Notes under the pieces: model-generated
What the model saw: only the letters and a program-made list of their open reading frames with translations
Database searches by the model: none
What the model was told of the DNA's origin: nothing
Program-made: the position numbers and the translations under genes
Source of the DNA: Niallia sp. Man26
GTDB taxonomy: Bacteria > Bacillota > Bacilli > Bacillales > Cytobacillaceae
Length of the DNA stretch: 64,000 nt
Assembly: GCF_022049065.2 (NCBI RefSeq)
Contig: NZ_CP095743.1
Span: 883,001-947,000 of the forward strand
Direction of reading: 5' to 3'
In this document: one piece after another, positions 46,310 to 54,627 of the stretch
How positions within the stretch are numbered: position 1 is the first letter of the stretch
Layout: every line of letters starts with the position of its first letter

Positions 46310-46606
46310 TTACTTAAATTGATTGTCTGGGTGAAGATTGTTTTGCATGAGTTCTTGTACTTTGTTGATTTGATCTGTTGAGGCAATCTCTGTTTTGTAC
46401 CAGCCTTTGTCATCCATGATTGAAAAGAGCTCGTATTGGTTGGAGCTGGCATTGGCATAGGCTCCTTCGTAAATCTCTCGCAGTCCTTGATGCTTTGTCT
46501 CGAGTATAACGTTATTGATGCTATGGCAGCGGCCTTTTTCAAGCTCCAAACAAAGCTGGAGCAATTCCCGGTCTGTCAGTCCGCGTCCTTCGATATTGTT
46601 TGGCAT
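46310..46606 (-). CDS. CotF-like spore coat protein
   Basis: 98 residues from MPNNIEGRGLTDRELLQLCLE, with the Coat_F-like helical core LKKGRCHSINNV-type (here LELEKGRCHSINNVILETK) and a Tyr/Glu-rich C-terminus. The frame is open upstream, but AAAGGA lies 8 nt before ATG 46606. It is 22 bases after the 67-aa gene, and pairs of this type (long half plus short half) occur in bacilli as split CotF-family proteins. Confidence 0.75.
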   Translation of the reverse strand: MPNNIEGRGLTDRELLQLCLELEKGRCHSINNVILETKHQGLREIYEGAYANASSNQYELFSIMDDKGWYKTEIASTDQINKVQELMQNNLHPDNQFK

Positions 46607-46628
46607 AAGATCATTCCTTTCCCATAAG

Positions 46629-46832
46629 CTATTGAATATTTTGCGTCCTGTTAAAATATTGGGATAGGTCGGCAATCTTTAACTGGTGCTTTTCTGCCAT
46701 TGCTTCCAATATGTTTTTTAATGTTTCATCCTCACATTGTGTTGCACACCAATTTAATGTTTTAGCGGTAATTGCTTCTGCACGTATCTCATCCTCAATA
46801 AATGCCAGTTCCTTCATTGTTAGTTCGGTCAA
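46629..46832 (-). CDS. small CotF-family N-terminal-like protein
   Basis: 67 residues forming two predicted helices (MKELAFIEDEIRAEAITAKTL; LKNILEAMAEKHQLKIADLSQYF), like the ferritin-like helical hairpin of the CotF family. The start is TTG 46832, with GGGAGG 11 nt upstream; the next ATG (46817) is 26 nt from that site. Probably co-transcribed with the downstream 98-aa coat gene. Sporulation expression is inferred; I found no exact sigma-K or sigma-E promoter upstream. Confidence 0.65.
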   Translation of the reverse strand: MTELTMKELAFIEDEIRAEAITAKTLNWCATQCEDETLKNILEAMAEKHQLKIADLSQYFNRTQNIQ

Positions 46833-47025
46833 AGCTTACTTCACCTCCCACAACCATATATGCTTAGTATTGTTTCGGTACAGCTGTTTTATCCTTGTTT
46901 GCAGATAATGGCTGTTTATTACGAAGATATTCGGATTTAATAACATGCTCTTACGCTATATGAGCCATAATATAGGCATCGATCCGATTACGATAGAAGG
47001 GGCTTATTTAAATTAGATTTGTTTA

Positions 47026-47055
47026 TGCTATAATAGTATTAGAACCAAGTACTAA
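47026..47055 (+). promoter_or_regulatory. extended -10 promoter and FapR operator of the second fabI
   Basis: TGCTATAAT at 47026-47034 is an extended -10. TTAGAACCAAGTACTAA at 47039-47055 differs from a perfect FapR palindrome at one or two positions and covers the start of transcription. Confidence 0.75.
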
Positions 47056-47103
47056 AACTAGGTGTAATATTATGAATACGACTTGTCGAACTAGGGGGAC
47101 AAT

Positions 47104-47883
47104 ATGGAAGATTTATTAAAGCTAAAAGGCAAAAATATCGTCATTATGGGCGTTGCAAATGAACGGAGTCTAGCTTGGGGTGTGGCTAAATCATTATTTA
47201 AAGCAGGTGCAAATCTGATATTTACATACCGTCTTGACCGCTCTCTTGCTAAGTTGAACAAATTGCTGGCAGATAACAGCTATAATGCCGATTTGATTGT
47301 GCAATGTGATGTTAATAGTGATGAAAGCACAAAAAATGCCTTCCAGGAAATTGGGGAAAAGGTTGGCGTGATCCATGGAATCGTCCACTCTGTTGCGTTT
47401 GCTCATTCGGAAGATTTAAAGGGAGATTTCATTAATACTTCAAGAGAAGGATATGCATTTGCACAGGATACTAGCAGCTATTCATTAGTTGCTGTTGCAA
47501 GGGAAGCGAAGCCCTTCATGACAGAAGGCGGATCTATCACGACAATGAGCTATCTAGGAGCAGAACGTGCTGTAGGCGGATATAATGTGATGGGTGTTGC
47601 TAAAGCAGCACTAGAATCTTCTGTGAGATACTTGGCATTAGACATGGGTAAAGATAATATCCGCGTTAATGCAATCTCTGCTGGAGCAATCCGCACACTC
47701 GCTGCTAAAGGTGTCGGTTCATTTAATGAAATTCTTCATAAGATTGAAGATACTGCGCCATTGAAACGGAATGTAACACAGGACGAAGTTGGTGACATGA
47801 CATTAGCTATGATCAGTGAGCTGTCCAGAGGGGTTACAGGCGAGATCATTTATGTAGATTCAGGCTATAACATTCTAGGGTAA
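47104..47883 (+). CDS. fabI: enoyl-[acyl-carrier-protein] reductase, second FabI paralogue
   Basis: 259 residues with the same catalytic layout as the FabI at 27.7 kb: cofactor motif GVANERSLAWGVA, Y150, Y160 and K167 (YNVMGVAK), and SAGAIRTLAAKG near the end. I estimate roughly half of positions identical, so this is an old paralogue and not a recent copy. GGGGG at 47095-47098 precedes the ATG. A FapR box controls it too. It is next to a drug-efflux operon; a resistant or backup reductase is possible but unproven. Confidence 0.93.
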   Translation: MEDLLKLKGKNIVIMGVANERSLAWGVAKSLFKAGANLIFTYRLDRSLAKLNKLLADNSYNADLIVQCDVNSDESTKNAFQEIGEKVGVIHGIVHSVAFAHSEDLKGDFINTSREGYAFAQDTSSYSLVAVAREAKPFMTEGGSITTMSYLGAERAVGGYNVMGVAKAALESSVRYLALDMGKDNIRVNAISAGAIRTLAAKGVGSFNEILHKIEDTAPLKRNVTQDEVGDMTLAMISELSRGVTGEIIYVDSGYNILG

Positions 47884-47891
47884 TATAAAGC

Positions 47892-47925
47892 AAAAAAACG
47901 AGGCTATGATATAGCCTCGTTTTTT
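47892..47925. terminator. bidirectional terminator between fabI2 and the MFS gene
   Basis: AAAAAAACGAGGCTAT/ATAGCCTCGTTTTTT perfect stem with GAT loop. Confidence 0.95.
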
Positions 47926-47926
47926 A

Positions 47927-49774
47927 TTATTTAGATTTTGTTCTAGGCGTTGATCTTCTAATGAAAAATGCTAAAAGAAGAGCTAGTGCCGAGATACCTG
48001 TAGCAACGATAAAGGCATCGTTAATTCCGTCAATTGTCGCTTGCTGAACTGCTTTCCCATAAATAGAGGATACAGCCAGTGCCTGACCAGAGCTTGTCGG
48101 AATGCCAGCTAATGCTGCAAAGCCTTGACCAAGCTGTGCCATTTTTTCGGCGATAAATGGATTATCACTTGTAATAATATTGCTGTAATTAGCAGTATGG
48201 TATGTGGATCTGTTTGTCATTACGGTAACAAGGAATGCTGTCCCAATACTTCCTGCAACTGTTCTTGCAGTATTAGAAGCAGCTGTACCATGACTTGTTA
48301 AATGCATAGGCAGCTGATTCATTCCTTCTGTCATAACTGTCATCATGATAAACGACATTCCGAACATGCGGAAAATATAAAGCATCATGATATGTGCATA
48401 AGTTGTTTGCATCGTCAATTGGGTAAAGCCCCATGTTGTCAAAACAGTAATGACAAGTCCAATAACTGCGAGCGGTCTTGCCCCGAAGCGGTCAAACAGC
48501 TTACCGGCAATCGGCGACATGATACCCATCACGATAGCACCTGGGAGCATTAATAGGCCAGAATCCAATGCTGTAAAGCCGCGGATGTTTTGCAGGTAAA
48601 CAGGGAGCAAGATCATCCCAGCAAACATTGCCATATTAACAACCATGCTTACTACTGTAGTTAAAGCATAAATATCATATTTAAATACTCTTAAATCAAG
48701 CATCGGTACATCTGTTGTGAATTCACGCCATACGAATAGAACTAAGAACACAATCCCGATGAAAAGAGATAAGACAACTACACTGCTGTCCCAGCCATCG
48801 TTTCCAGCTTCACTGAAACCGTACAGTAAGAAGCCCAACCCGATAGAGGAAGTAATAAAGCCCCAAAGGTCAAATTTAGGATTTGTACGCGGTGTAACAT
48901 CTCTCATCCAAATGGAGGCGATAATTAAATCGATAATACCAAAAGGAATGACTAGATCGAAAAGCACCCTCCAAGAATAGTGTCCGATAAGCCAACCTGA
49001 AAGTGTCGGTCCGATTGCAGGGGCAAAGATCATGGCAACACCCATGATACCCATTGCAGTTCCTCGTTTTTCAGGAGGGAAAATAGTTAAGAATGTTGTC
49101 ATTAGAAGCGGCATAATGACACCTGCTCCGGCTGCCTGAATAACGCGTCCAACCATCAGCATGCTGAATCCGGTGGAGACAGAACAAACTAATGACCCTA
49201 TCGTAAAGGCACTCATTGCAAGGATTAATAGTTTCCTTGTACCAAGCTTGCTGATTAAAAACGGAGTAATTGGAATGAATATACCGTTTGTCAGCATATA
49301 GCCTGTTGTCAGCCACTGCACAGTGCTTGTTGATACATTCAAGTCGTTCATAATATGCGGGATGGCAACATTCAATAATGTTTGGTTCAAAATCGCAACG
49401 AATGCGCCGAGCATAACTGCAGCAATAATTTTGCCTTTACTGCCTTCAAAATCAACCTTCGCTTTTTCTTTTACTGTTTTTTCTACTTCAGGTATTTCTT
49501 CTTCGCCAGGTTTTTCGGCATCATCTACATCTACGACATACTCTAGGCTTGGCTCTGTAATCGCAGATTTTGCTAATGTATCATTTATGGCATCATCCAT
49601 CGGACTCTCTTCAGCGATGGAGCTGGTTTGCAATGTTTCTTTATTAAGGATTGGTTCATCCTTTTCATAATTTTTTGCCGGTTTTGGCTTCCTGCTTTGT
49701 TTCCTAATCAGGTAATTGATGGTGAGGAGCAATATAATGCTGATCACTGCATAACTTGCGATATATATCGTCAT
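47927..49774 (-). CDS. DHA2-family MFS multidrug exporter (EmrB/QacA type) with N-terminal extension
   Basis: A proton-driven drug exporter with 14 expected helices. The MFS part starts near residue 118 (IIAAVMLGAFVAILNQTLLNVAIPHI) and contains motif A-like KLGTRKLL and motif C APAIGPTLSGWL. Before it stands an extra N-terminal helix (YIASYAVISIILLLTINYLI) and a ~85-residue acidic, Glu/Asp/Ser-rich linker, not usual in this family. AGGTG at 49781-49785 supports ATG 49774, giving 615 residues; GTG 49783 and ATG 49780 are too close. Last gene of marR-hlyD-mfs. Confidence 0.9.
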   Translation of the reverse strand: MTIYIASYAVISIILLLTINYLIRKQSRKPKPAKNYEKDEPILNKETLQTSSIAEESPMDDAINDTLAKSAITEPSLEYVVDVDDAEKPGEEEIPEVEKTVKEKAKVDFEGSKGKIIAAVMLGAFVAILNQTLLNVAIPHIMNDLNVSTSTVQWLTTGYMLTNGIFIPITPFLISKLGTRKLLILAMSAFTIGSLVCSVSTGFSMLMVGRVIQAAGAGVIMPLLMTTFLTIFPPEKRGTAMGIMGVAMIFAPAIGPTLSGWLIGHYSWRVLFDLVIPFGIIDLIIASIWMRDVTPRTNPKFDLWGFITSSIGLGFLLYGFSEAGNDGWDSSVVVLSLFIGIVFLVLFVWREFTTDVPMLDLRVFKYDIYALTTVVSMVVNMAMFAGMILLPVYLQNIRGFTALDSGLLMLPGAIVMGIMSPIAGKLFDRFGARPLAVIGLVITVLTTWGFTQLTMQTTYAHIMMLYIFRMFGMSFIMMTVMTEGMNQLPMHLTSHGTAASNTARTVAGSIGTAFLVTVMTNRSTYHTANYSNIITSDNPFIAEKMAQLGQGFAALAGIPTSSGQALAVSSIYGKAVQQATIDGINDAFIVATGISALALLLAFFIRRSTPRTKSK

Positions 49775-49783
49775 CGTCATCAC

Positions 49784-50434
49784 CTACTTATGAATTCGCA
49801 CAGTTACATTCATACCAGGTACTAAATCTAAACCACCATAGTTATCAATCGAGATTTTTACAGGAATGACTTGCGTTTCTTTTGTGTAGTCGCCTGAAGA
49901 ATTGCTGCTAGGAAGCAAAGAGAATGTGCTTGATGTTGCTAAGCCTAAAGAATCGACTTTACCAGTAAGAGTTGTATCTGGATATGCATCTACATAAAGA
50001 TCGACATCTTGACCGACCTTTACATCATTTAAGTCCGTTTCATCAACATTTGCTGTAACCCAAAGATTGTTCATATCATATGCTTTAGCAAGAGAAGTAC
50101 CTGCTGCTACGAATGAGTTTTCTACTGCTGAAGATTGGACAACCGTGCTGTTAGCAGGAACGTTTACATTGATTTTTGAAGTTCCAGTTTCTGTTGTTAC
50201 TTCAACTGTACCGATTTTTTCGTTTTTGCCGAATTTTTCTCCGACATCACCGCTCCAGTTCGTTAATTTACCTGTTGCAGGGGAAGCAATGCTTACTTGC
50301 TGTCCAGCGATTTGGGCATTATCTGTTGAGATATACGAAACTGATTTGTCATAGAAATAATAGCCGGTAAAACCGCCGCCTACTAAGACAACTAGTAGGA
50401 TGATGTTAATAAGTATCATGCGTCTTGCATTCAT
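49784..50434 (-). CDS. HlyD/EmrA-family membrane fusion protein
   Basis: 216 residues with one N-terminal membrane helix (MILINIILLVVLVGGGFTGYYF), then a barrel-sandwich (biotinyl-lipoyl-like) domain (DNAQIAGQQVSIASPATGKL, later NSTVVQSSAVENSFVAAGTSLA) and the beta-barrel segment LWVTANVDETDLNDVKVGQDV. It lacks the long coiled-coil hairpin of Gram-negative EmrA, as expected without an outer membrane. Overlaps marR by 4 bases and is 9 bases before the exporter gene, so all three form an operon. Confidence 0.88.
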   Translation of the reverse strand: MNARRMILINIILLVVLVGGGFTGYYFYDKSVSYISTDNAQIAGQQVSIASPATGKLTNWSGDVGEKFGKNEKIGTVEVTTETGTSKINVNVPANSTVVQSSAVENSFVAAGTSLAKAYDMNNLWVTANVDETDLNDVKVGQDVDLYVDAYPDTTLTGKVDSLGLATSSTFSLLPSSNSSGDYTKETQVIPVKISIDNYGGLDLVPGMNVTVRIHK

Positions 50435-50883
50435 TCTTGAAAGTCCTCCTTAGAATTGAGAATCGTTAAGATTTTGTTGTTTAATTCAAGCAGTTTTTGT
50501 ATATCTTCGTCTGGGAATTGCATTATTTCTTTTATTTTGCGGGCAACGACAGAGTCAGAATGCATCAGTGCTTCTAATTTTTCATTTCCTAGCTTTGTCA
50601 GATGTAGATTGACAGCTCTTCTGTCGGTTGTTTGAGTTGTCCGTTCAATCATATCCTGCTGCACAAGGCGGTCAATCACACCGCTGACAGTACTTTTTGT
50701 CAGACGTAATTTGTCTGCAAGCTCGCCTAAGCTTATATTCGGCTGAAATGAAACCCGATATAAAGCTTTTAGCTGAACAGCAGTCAAACCCATCCGGTCT
50801 GCATCTTCCTTTAGGAGCTGATAGTAAGCCTTGCTTATTCTTGCGTACGATCGAATCAGCTCATTGTTTAAAGCTTCTTTCAC
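50431..50883 (-). CDS. MarR-family transcriptional regulator
   Basis: 150 residues with the winged helix in ISLGELADKLRLTKSTVSGVIDRLVQQDMIERTTQTTDRRAVNLHLT. First gene of the efflux operon, so it probably represses itself and the pump until a drug binds. A 20-bp perfect palindrome 78-97 bases upstream is the obvious operator. AGGAGG is near the start. Confidence 0.9.
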   Translation of the reverse strand: MKEALNNELIRSYARISKAYYQLLKEDADRMGLTAVQLKALYRVSFQPNISLGELADKLRLTKSTVSGVIDRLVQQDMIERTTQTTDRRAVNLHLTKLGNEKLEALMHSDSVVARKIKEIMQFPDEDIQKLLELNNKILTILNSKEDFQE

Positions 50884-50960
50884 GCCATGCCTCCTTTTCC
50901 CTTATGAAATAAACTACCCAACCAGACATAAAAAATGCTGGAATTAATACCTTGTCAAAA

Positions 50961-50980
50961 ATAGTTCGTATACGAACTAT
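50961..50980. promoter_or_regulatory. 20-bp perfect palindrome, likely MarR operator
   Basis: ATAGTTCGTATACGAACTAT reads the same on both strands. It adjoins a minus-strand TTGACA at 50953-50958 and overlaps the -35 position for a TATTAA at 50944-50949, so binding would block the promoter of the efflux operon. Confidence 0.75.
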
Positions 50981-51112
50981 ATCGCAAGAGCTATCTTCGC
51001 ATAATTAATTAGGAGTATCATTAAAAGAAGTTAAAAAAATGATGAGAAAATAATGAGTGGAAAGTAGCTATATTAAAATAGAAGGAAAGCGGTTTATTAA
51101 ACAGAGGAAAGA

Positions 51113-51132
51113 CCCTTTTCAAAGGAAAAGGG
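51113..51132 (-). terminator. terminator of the Mn-catalase gene
   Basis: CCCTTTTC/GAAAAGGG perfect 8-bp stem, 4-nt loop; the following TCTTTCC tail on the minus strand is weakly T-rich. Confidence 0.6.
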
Positions 51133-51141
51133 CCATAGAAA

Positions 51142-51996
51142 TCAACTGTTTAAATCATATAATCCTGGGCTGTGCTCATTTGGCATATCAGGAAGTTCAG
51201 GGACAGGATAGCCTTGAGGAGGCTCAACGACTTTAAGCTCTCCTTTATTTCTGCTTGGTGACTCACCTTGGAAAATCTCGCCGATTCTAGTGTCATCAAG
51301 ACGGAAGTTGAATTGAGCATTATGGAAGCCTAAGTCTACATACTTGCGGCATTCAGGGTACTTATTGATGTCATAGTTTGGAACTGGGAATAGTTTTGCC
51401 CAGTTTACGCCTAATGTTTCAAGTGCTTTGGCGAAGGCATTTTGGTGTGCGTTGTCACGAACAATTAAAAATGCCAAAGTTTCACGGAATGTTTTGTTTG
51501 AGCTCATTTCATATAAACGTGATTTTTGCAAAACACCTGTTGACTCAAGAACTAAGTTATCAAGAAGATCAGCAACTAAGTTCCCGTGGCTGTATACATA
51601 GTTTCCTGTCCATGGGTTTCCACCGGCATCAACTGGCAGAGAAGCCTGTGCACCCATTATATAATGATGTGGGTTAACATTTTCTGTTGCAACATGAAGT
51701 GGTGCATTGCTTTCGCCAACAGAACCTACACCTATATCACCTGAACCATTGAGCAGCTGATTAATAGTTGTCTGAACGAGCTCCACATGGCTTAGCTCTT
51801 CAAGGAATACACCACGAATCAAGTCGCGATATTGTTTAGCTTTTCCACGGAAGTTAGCACTTTGGAAAGAGAACTGCATCATTGTTCTCATTTCTCCAAA
51901 ACGCCCGCCTAATGCTTCTTGAAGGACTTTTGCTGCGGCTGGGTCTGGTTTATCAGGAACAATTACATTTATTAAATCTTCTTTATAGAAATACAA
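51142..51996 (-). CDS. manganese catalase
   Basis: Non-haem dimanganese catalase of 284 residues. The four-helix bundle supplies E35 (FGEMRTMMQFSFQ), the E67-x-x-H70 pair (EELSHVELVQ), and a later His in DNAHQNAFAKALE; the C-terminal tail (NFRLDDTRIGEIFQGESP) closes the hexamer. It resembles B. subtilis YdbD more than spore CotJC, because of its length. GGAGG is before the ATG. I see no PerR box or sigma-B promoter upstream. Confidence 0.93.
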   Translation of the reverse strand: MYFYKEDLINVIVPDKPDPAAAKVLQEALGGRFGEMRTMMQFSFQSANFRGKAKQYRDLIRGVFLEELSHVELVQTTINQLLNGSGDIGVGSVGESNAPLHVATENVNPHHYIMGAQASLPVDAGGNPWTGNYVYSHGNLVADLLDNLVLESTGVLQKSRLYEMSSNKTFRETLAFLIVRDNAHQNAFAKALETLGVNWAKLFPVPNYDINKYPECRKYVDLGFHNAQFNFRLDDTRIGEIFQGESPSRNKGELKVVEPPQGYPVPELPDMPNEHSPGLYDLNS

Positions 51997-52114
51997 GATG
52001 ATACCTCCAATGGTATTTTTTTAATTTTTATCATTTTTTATTGTTGATTAATTTTCTTTTTTTATTCCACCCTTTTTAGAAACGAACCAAAAAGGGGATA
52101 GTAAATATATAATG

Positions 52115-52130
52115 AACAATCGAAATTGTT
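52115..52130. promoter_or_regulatory. small inverted repeat in the katalase-gntP gap
   Basis: AACAAT and ATTGTT arms around a CGAA centre (TTCG on the other strand): either a 16-bp operator or a minus-strand RNA hairpin with a UUCG loop in the catalase leader. Confidence 0.35.
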
Positions 52131-52155
52131 AAAATATTTTTTTCGAAAATAATAG

Positions 52156-52184
52156 TTGATGAAAGAAATTTTTTTTCGTATAAT
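52156..52184 (+). promoter_or_regulatory. gntP promoter with an internal candidate RpiR operator
   Basis: TTGATG (52156-52161), 17 bases, TATAAT (52179-52184) is a good sigma-A promoter. GAAATTTTTTTTC (52165-52177) fills its spacer, so a bound repressor would exclude polymerase. TTTCGTATAATAA is repeated exactly in the gnd promoter. Confidence 0.6.
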
Positions 52185-52198
52185 AAGTACATAGGAAA

Positions 52199-52212
52199 TG
52201 AAAACACTTACA
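52199..52212 (+). promoter_or_regulatory. cre-like site downstream of the gntP promoter
   Basis: TGAAAACACTTACA matches the catabolite-repression consensus TGWAANCGNTNWCA at 13 of 14 positions and lies just after the predicted start of transcription. Confidence 0.5.
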
Positions 52213-52243
52213 AATAAACAACTTTGACTAGGAGGTACATCAT

Positions 52244-53575
52244 ATGGATGCCTACTTATTAATTATCACACTAGTTTCAATCGTCCTTGTTATATTAGGA
52301 GTTTCCCTGTTTAAATGGCATGCATTTATCAGCTTAACAGTTGCAAGCTTATTTCTAGCCATTTTCTCAGGACTATCTTGGGATAAAATTGTAAGCGCTT
52401 ATGAGACGGGCGTAGGTGGCGTATTAGGTCATTTAGTCGGGATTTTGGCGCTTGGAACAATACTTGGAAAAATGCTGTCCGAATCTGGGGCAGGGCTGCA
52501 AATTGCAAACTTCTTTGTTAGAGTTTTTGGAGAAAAGAAACTGCCATGGGCAATGTTCTTCTCTGGGTTTATTATCGGAATTCCCGTTTTCTTTGAAGTT
52601 GGTATTTTAATACTGCTTCCACTTGTTATCTCTATACAGAAAGCAACAAAGAAAAACATTCTTTTGATTGCTTTGCCAGGTATTGCTGGTTTGTCAATCG
52701 TTCATGGTTTAGTGCCGCCGCATCCAGGTGCTATTGCGGCAATCGGAATCTTTGATGCAAATCTAGGAAAAGTATTGCTTTACTCACTTATCATTGCACT
52801 TCCAGCCGGGATTGTCGGCGGACCGCTGTTTGCTAAATATATTTATAAACGTGTTGTACCACAAGGCGAGCCAGAATTAGTTCGTGTGGAAGAAAAAGAC
52901 GAAAAGGCACTGCCAAGTGTAGGTATTTCTTTCTTCTCTATCTTGCTGCCTGTTATTTTAATGATTATCGGAACTGCTGCACCATATATGAAATTCTTGC
53001 CTGGTGAAGTTCAAAAAGCACTAGCATTTATTGGAAGTCCATTGGTTTCACTGCTGCTTGCTGTATTCTTTGCATTCTATTTCCTTGGCTTCAAGCAGGG
53101 AATAGGCAAGGAAAAATTGAAAAAATTCACAGAGGACTGCATCTTGCCAGTCGGATCAATCGTGTTAATCATCGGTGCTGGCGGAGCATTTAAACAAGTG
53201 CTGATTGACAGTGGTGTTGGTACTACAATCGGTAATATGTCTGAAAGCTTATCTTTGTCTCCATTAGTTTTAGCCTTTATGATTGCAGGACTTATCCGAA
53301 TTGCGACAGGGTCTGCGACAGTTGCTTTAACAACTGCAGCAGGAATTGTGTCTCCAATAATTGCAGGTATGTCTGGAGTTAATGTGGAATTGCTTGTATT
53401 AGCAACAGGAGCAGGTTCCTTAATGTTCTCTCATGTCAATGACGCTGGTTTCTGGATGGTGAAGGAATATTTAGGATTGTCAGTAGAGGAAACATTCAAA
53501 ACTTGGACAGTTCTTGAGACGGTTCTTTCATTCGTTGCCTTTGCAGGAGTATTGATTTTGGATCTGTTTGTATAA
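52244..53575 (+). CDS. gntP: gluconate:H+ symporter (GntP family)
   Basis: 443 residues with 12 or more hydrophobic segments; family landmarks are IVHGLVPPHPGAIAAIGIF, GGAFKQVLIDSG and SHVNDAGFWMVKEYLGLS near the C-terminus. Imports gluconate or a related sugar acid. AGGAGG precedes the ATG. It stands by a RpiR regulator, 6-phosphogluconate dehydrogenase and gluconokinase, which together give uptake, phosphorylation and oxidation of gluconate. Confidence 0.93.
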   Translation: MDAYLLIITLVSIVLVILGVSLFKWHAFISLTVASLFLAIFSGLSWDKIVSAYETGVGGVLGHLVGILALGTILGKMLSESGAGLQIANFFVRVFGEKKLPWAMFFSGFIIGIPVFFEVGILILLPLVISIQKATKKNILLIALPGIAGLSIVHGLVPPHPGAIAAIGIFDANLGKVLLYSLIIALPAGIVGGPLFAKYIYKRVVPQGEPELVRVEEKDEKALPSVGISFFSILLPVILMIIGTAAPYMKFLPGEVQKALAFIGSPLVSLLLAVFFAFYFLGFKQGIGKEKLKKFTEDCILPVGSIVLIIGAGGAFKQVLIDSGVGTTIGNMSESLSLSPLVLAFMIAGLIRIATGSATVALTTAAGIVSPIIAGMSGVNVELLVLATGAGSLMFSHVNDAGFWMVKEYLGLSVEETFKTWTVLETVLSFVAFAGVLILDLFV

Positions 53576-53584
53576 TAAATAAAG

Positions 53585-53629
53585 AAAAAGGGTGCCAACC
53601 TTGAAGCTGTCAAGGTTGGCACCCTTTTT
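53585..53629. terminator. bidirectional terminator between gntP and rpiR
   Basis: A 20-bp perfect stem starting AAAAAGGGTGCCAACCTTGA, 5-nt loop, T5 on either side. Confidence 0.96.
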
Positions 53630-53632
53630 ATG

Positions 53633-54478
53633 TTACATTCTCGTATCGGAGATAGCATTTCTGATTTTCTTTAGTGACTTATTGGCTGTATCTTTATTTA
53701 AAATCATCATATTAACATACAGAGCATCAATCAGGCTTAATTGAGCAATCCGGGAGGAAAGGGCCTCAGACCTGAATTCTGTTTCCTCTGAGCTTGTAAA
53801 CAGTGCCACATCTGCATGTTGAGCGATTGGTGATTTTGGATATCCTGTAATGCTAATCGTTTTGGCGCCATTGGTTTTTGCTGTTTTTAAGATATTGATT
53901 GTATCTTTGTTCGTACCGGAATGGGAGATGACGACAGCTACATCACGATCAGAAAGCTGGGAGGCAGACATCAGCTGAAAATGTGAATCAATGAATGTAA
54001 ACGCTTTTATTCCTGTGCGCACAAATTTATGAAATGCATCCATTGCAATGACTGCTGATCCTCCAGTTCCATAAAACTCTACACGCTGTGCTGCAAGCAA
54101 AAAATCTGCCGCTTTTTGTATGGACGAACCGTTTACCAGCTGCAAAGTATTTTCCAATGTGCGAATATTCGACATAAACACCTTTTCTGTCACTGTTTTC
54201 ACATTATCCTGTTCATTTATCTCTTCATGGATATGCTGGATAGGCTCAATGATTTCAGATGCGAGCGCGATTTTCATCGCTTGATAGCCTTTAAAGCCTA
54301 TTCGTTTGCAAAATCGAAATACAGTTGCATCTGCAACGTTTAAATCCTCTGCAAGCTCATTGATTGTACTGTGAATAATTTTTTCAGGGTTTTCTAATAT
54401 ATAATCTGCAATCTTTTTTTCTTTTTCACTTAGTCTTGCATAATAGGAGCGGATTTTTCCTAAGCAGTTTTGTGCCAT
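53633..54478 (-). CDS. RpiR/MurR-family transcriptional regulator
   Basis: 281 residues: N-terminal HTH_6 domain (ADYILENPEKIIHSTINELAEDLNVADATVFRFCKRIGFKG split by the turn at DATV) and a C-terminal SIS sugar-phosphate-binding domain (RVEFYGTGGSAVIAMDAFHKF; VVISHSGTNKDTI). It probably senses 6-phosphogluconate or a similar phosphosugar and controls the neighbouring gluconate genes, replacing the GntR regulator known from B. subtilis. An A/T-rich palindrome AAAAAATATTTTTT (54534-54547) overlaps its own upstream region. Confidence 0.93.
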   Translation of the reverse strand: MAQNCLGKIRSYYARLSEKEKKIADYILENPEKIIHSTINELAEDLNVADATVFRFCKRIGFKGYQAMKIALASEIIEPIQHIHEEINEQDNVKTVTEKVFMSNIRTLENTLQLVNGSSIQKAADFLLAAQRVEFYGTGGSAVIAMDAFHKFVRTGIKAFTFIDSHFQLMSASQLSDRDVAVVISHSGTNKDTINILKTAKTNGAKTISITGYPKSPIAQHADVALFTSSEETEFRSEALSSRIAQLSLIDALYVNMMILNKDTANKSLKKIRNAISDTRM

Positions 54479-54564
54479 ATCATTTGATTCCTTTCGACAT
54501 ATTATAAGTATAGTATAGCATATTCAAAATTAGAAAAAATATTTTTTAATACGCTTTCATTAAT

Positions 54565-54608
54565 GAAAAAAATTTCGTATAATAAAGATGAGAGAGAAAA
54601 TTTTTTTC
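54565..54608 (+). promoter_or_regulatory. gnd -10 element flanked by two candidate RpiR operators
   Basis: GAAAAAAATTTC (54565-54576) ends two bases before TATAAT (54578-54583), as in gntP; a second site GAAAATTTTTTTC lies at 54596-54608. The -35 is poor, so a role as activator site cannot be excluded. Confidence 0.5.
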
Positions 54609-54627
54609 ATGAGGGAGCGTTATAAAA

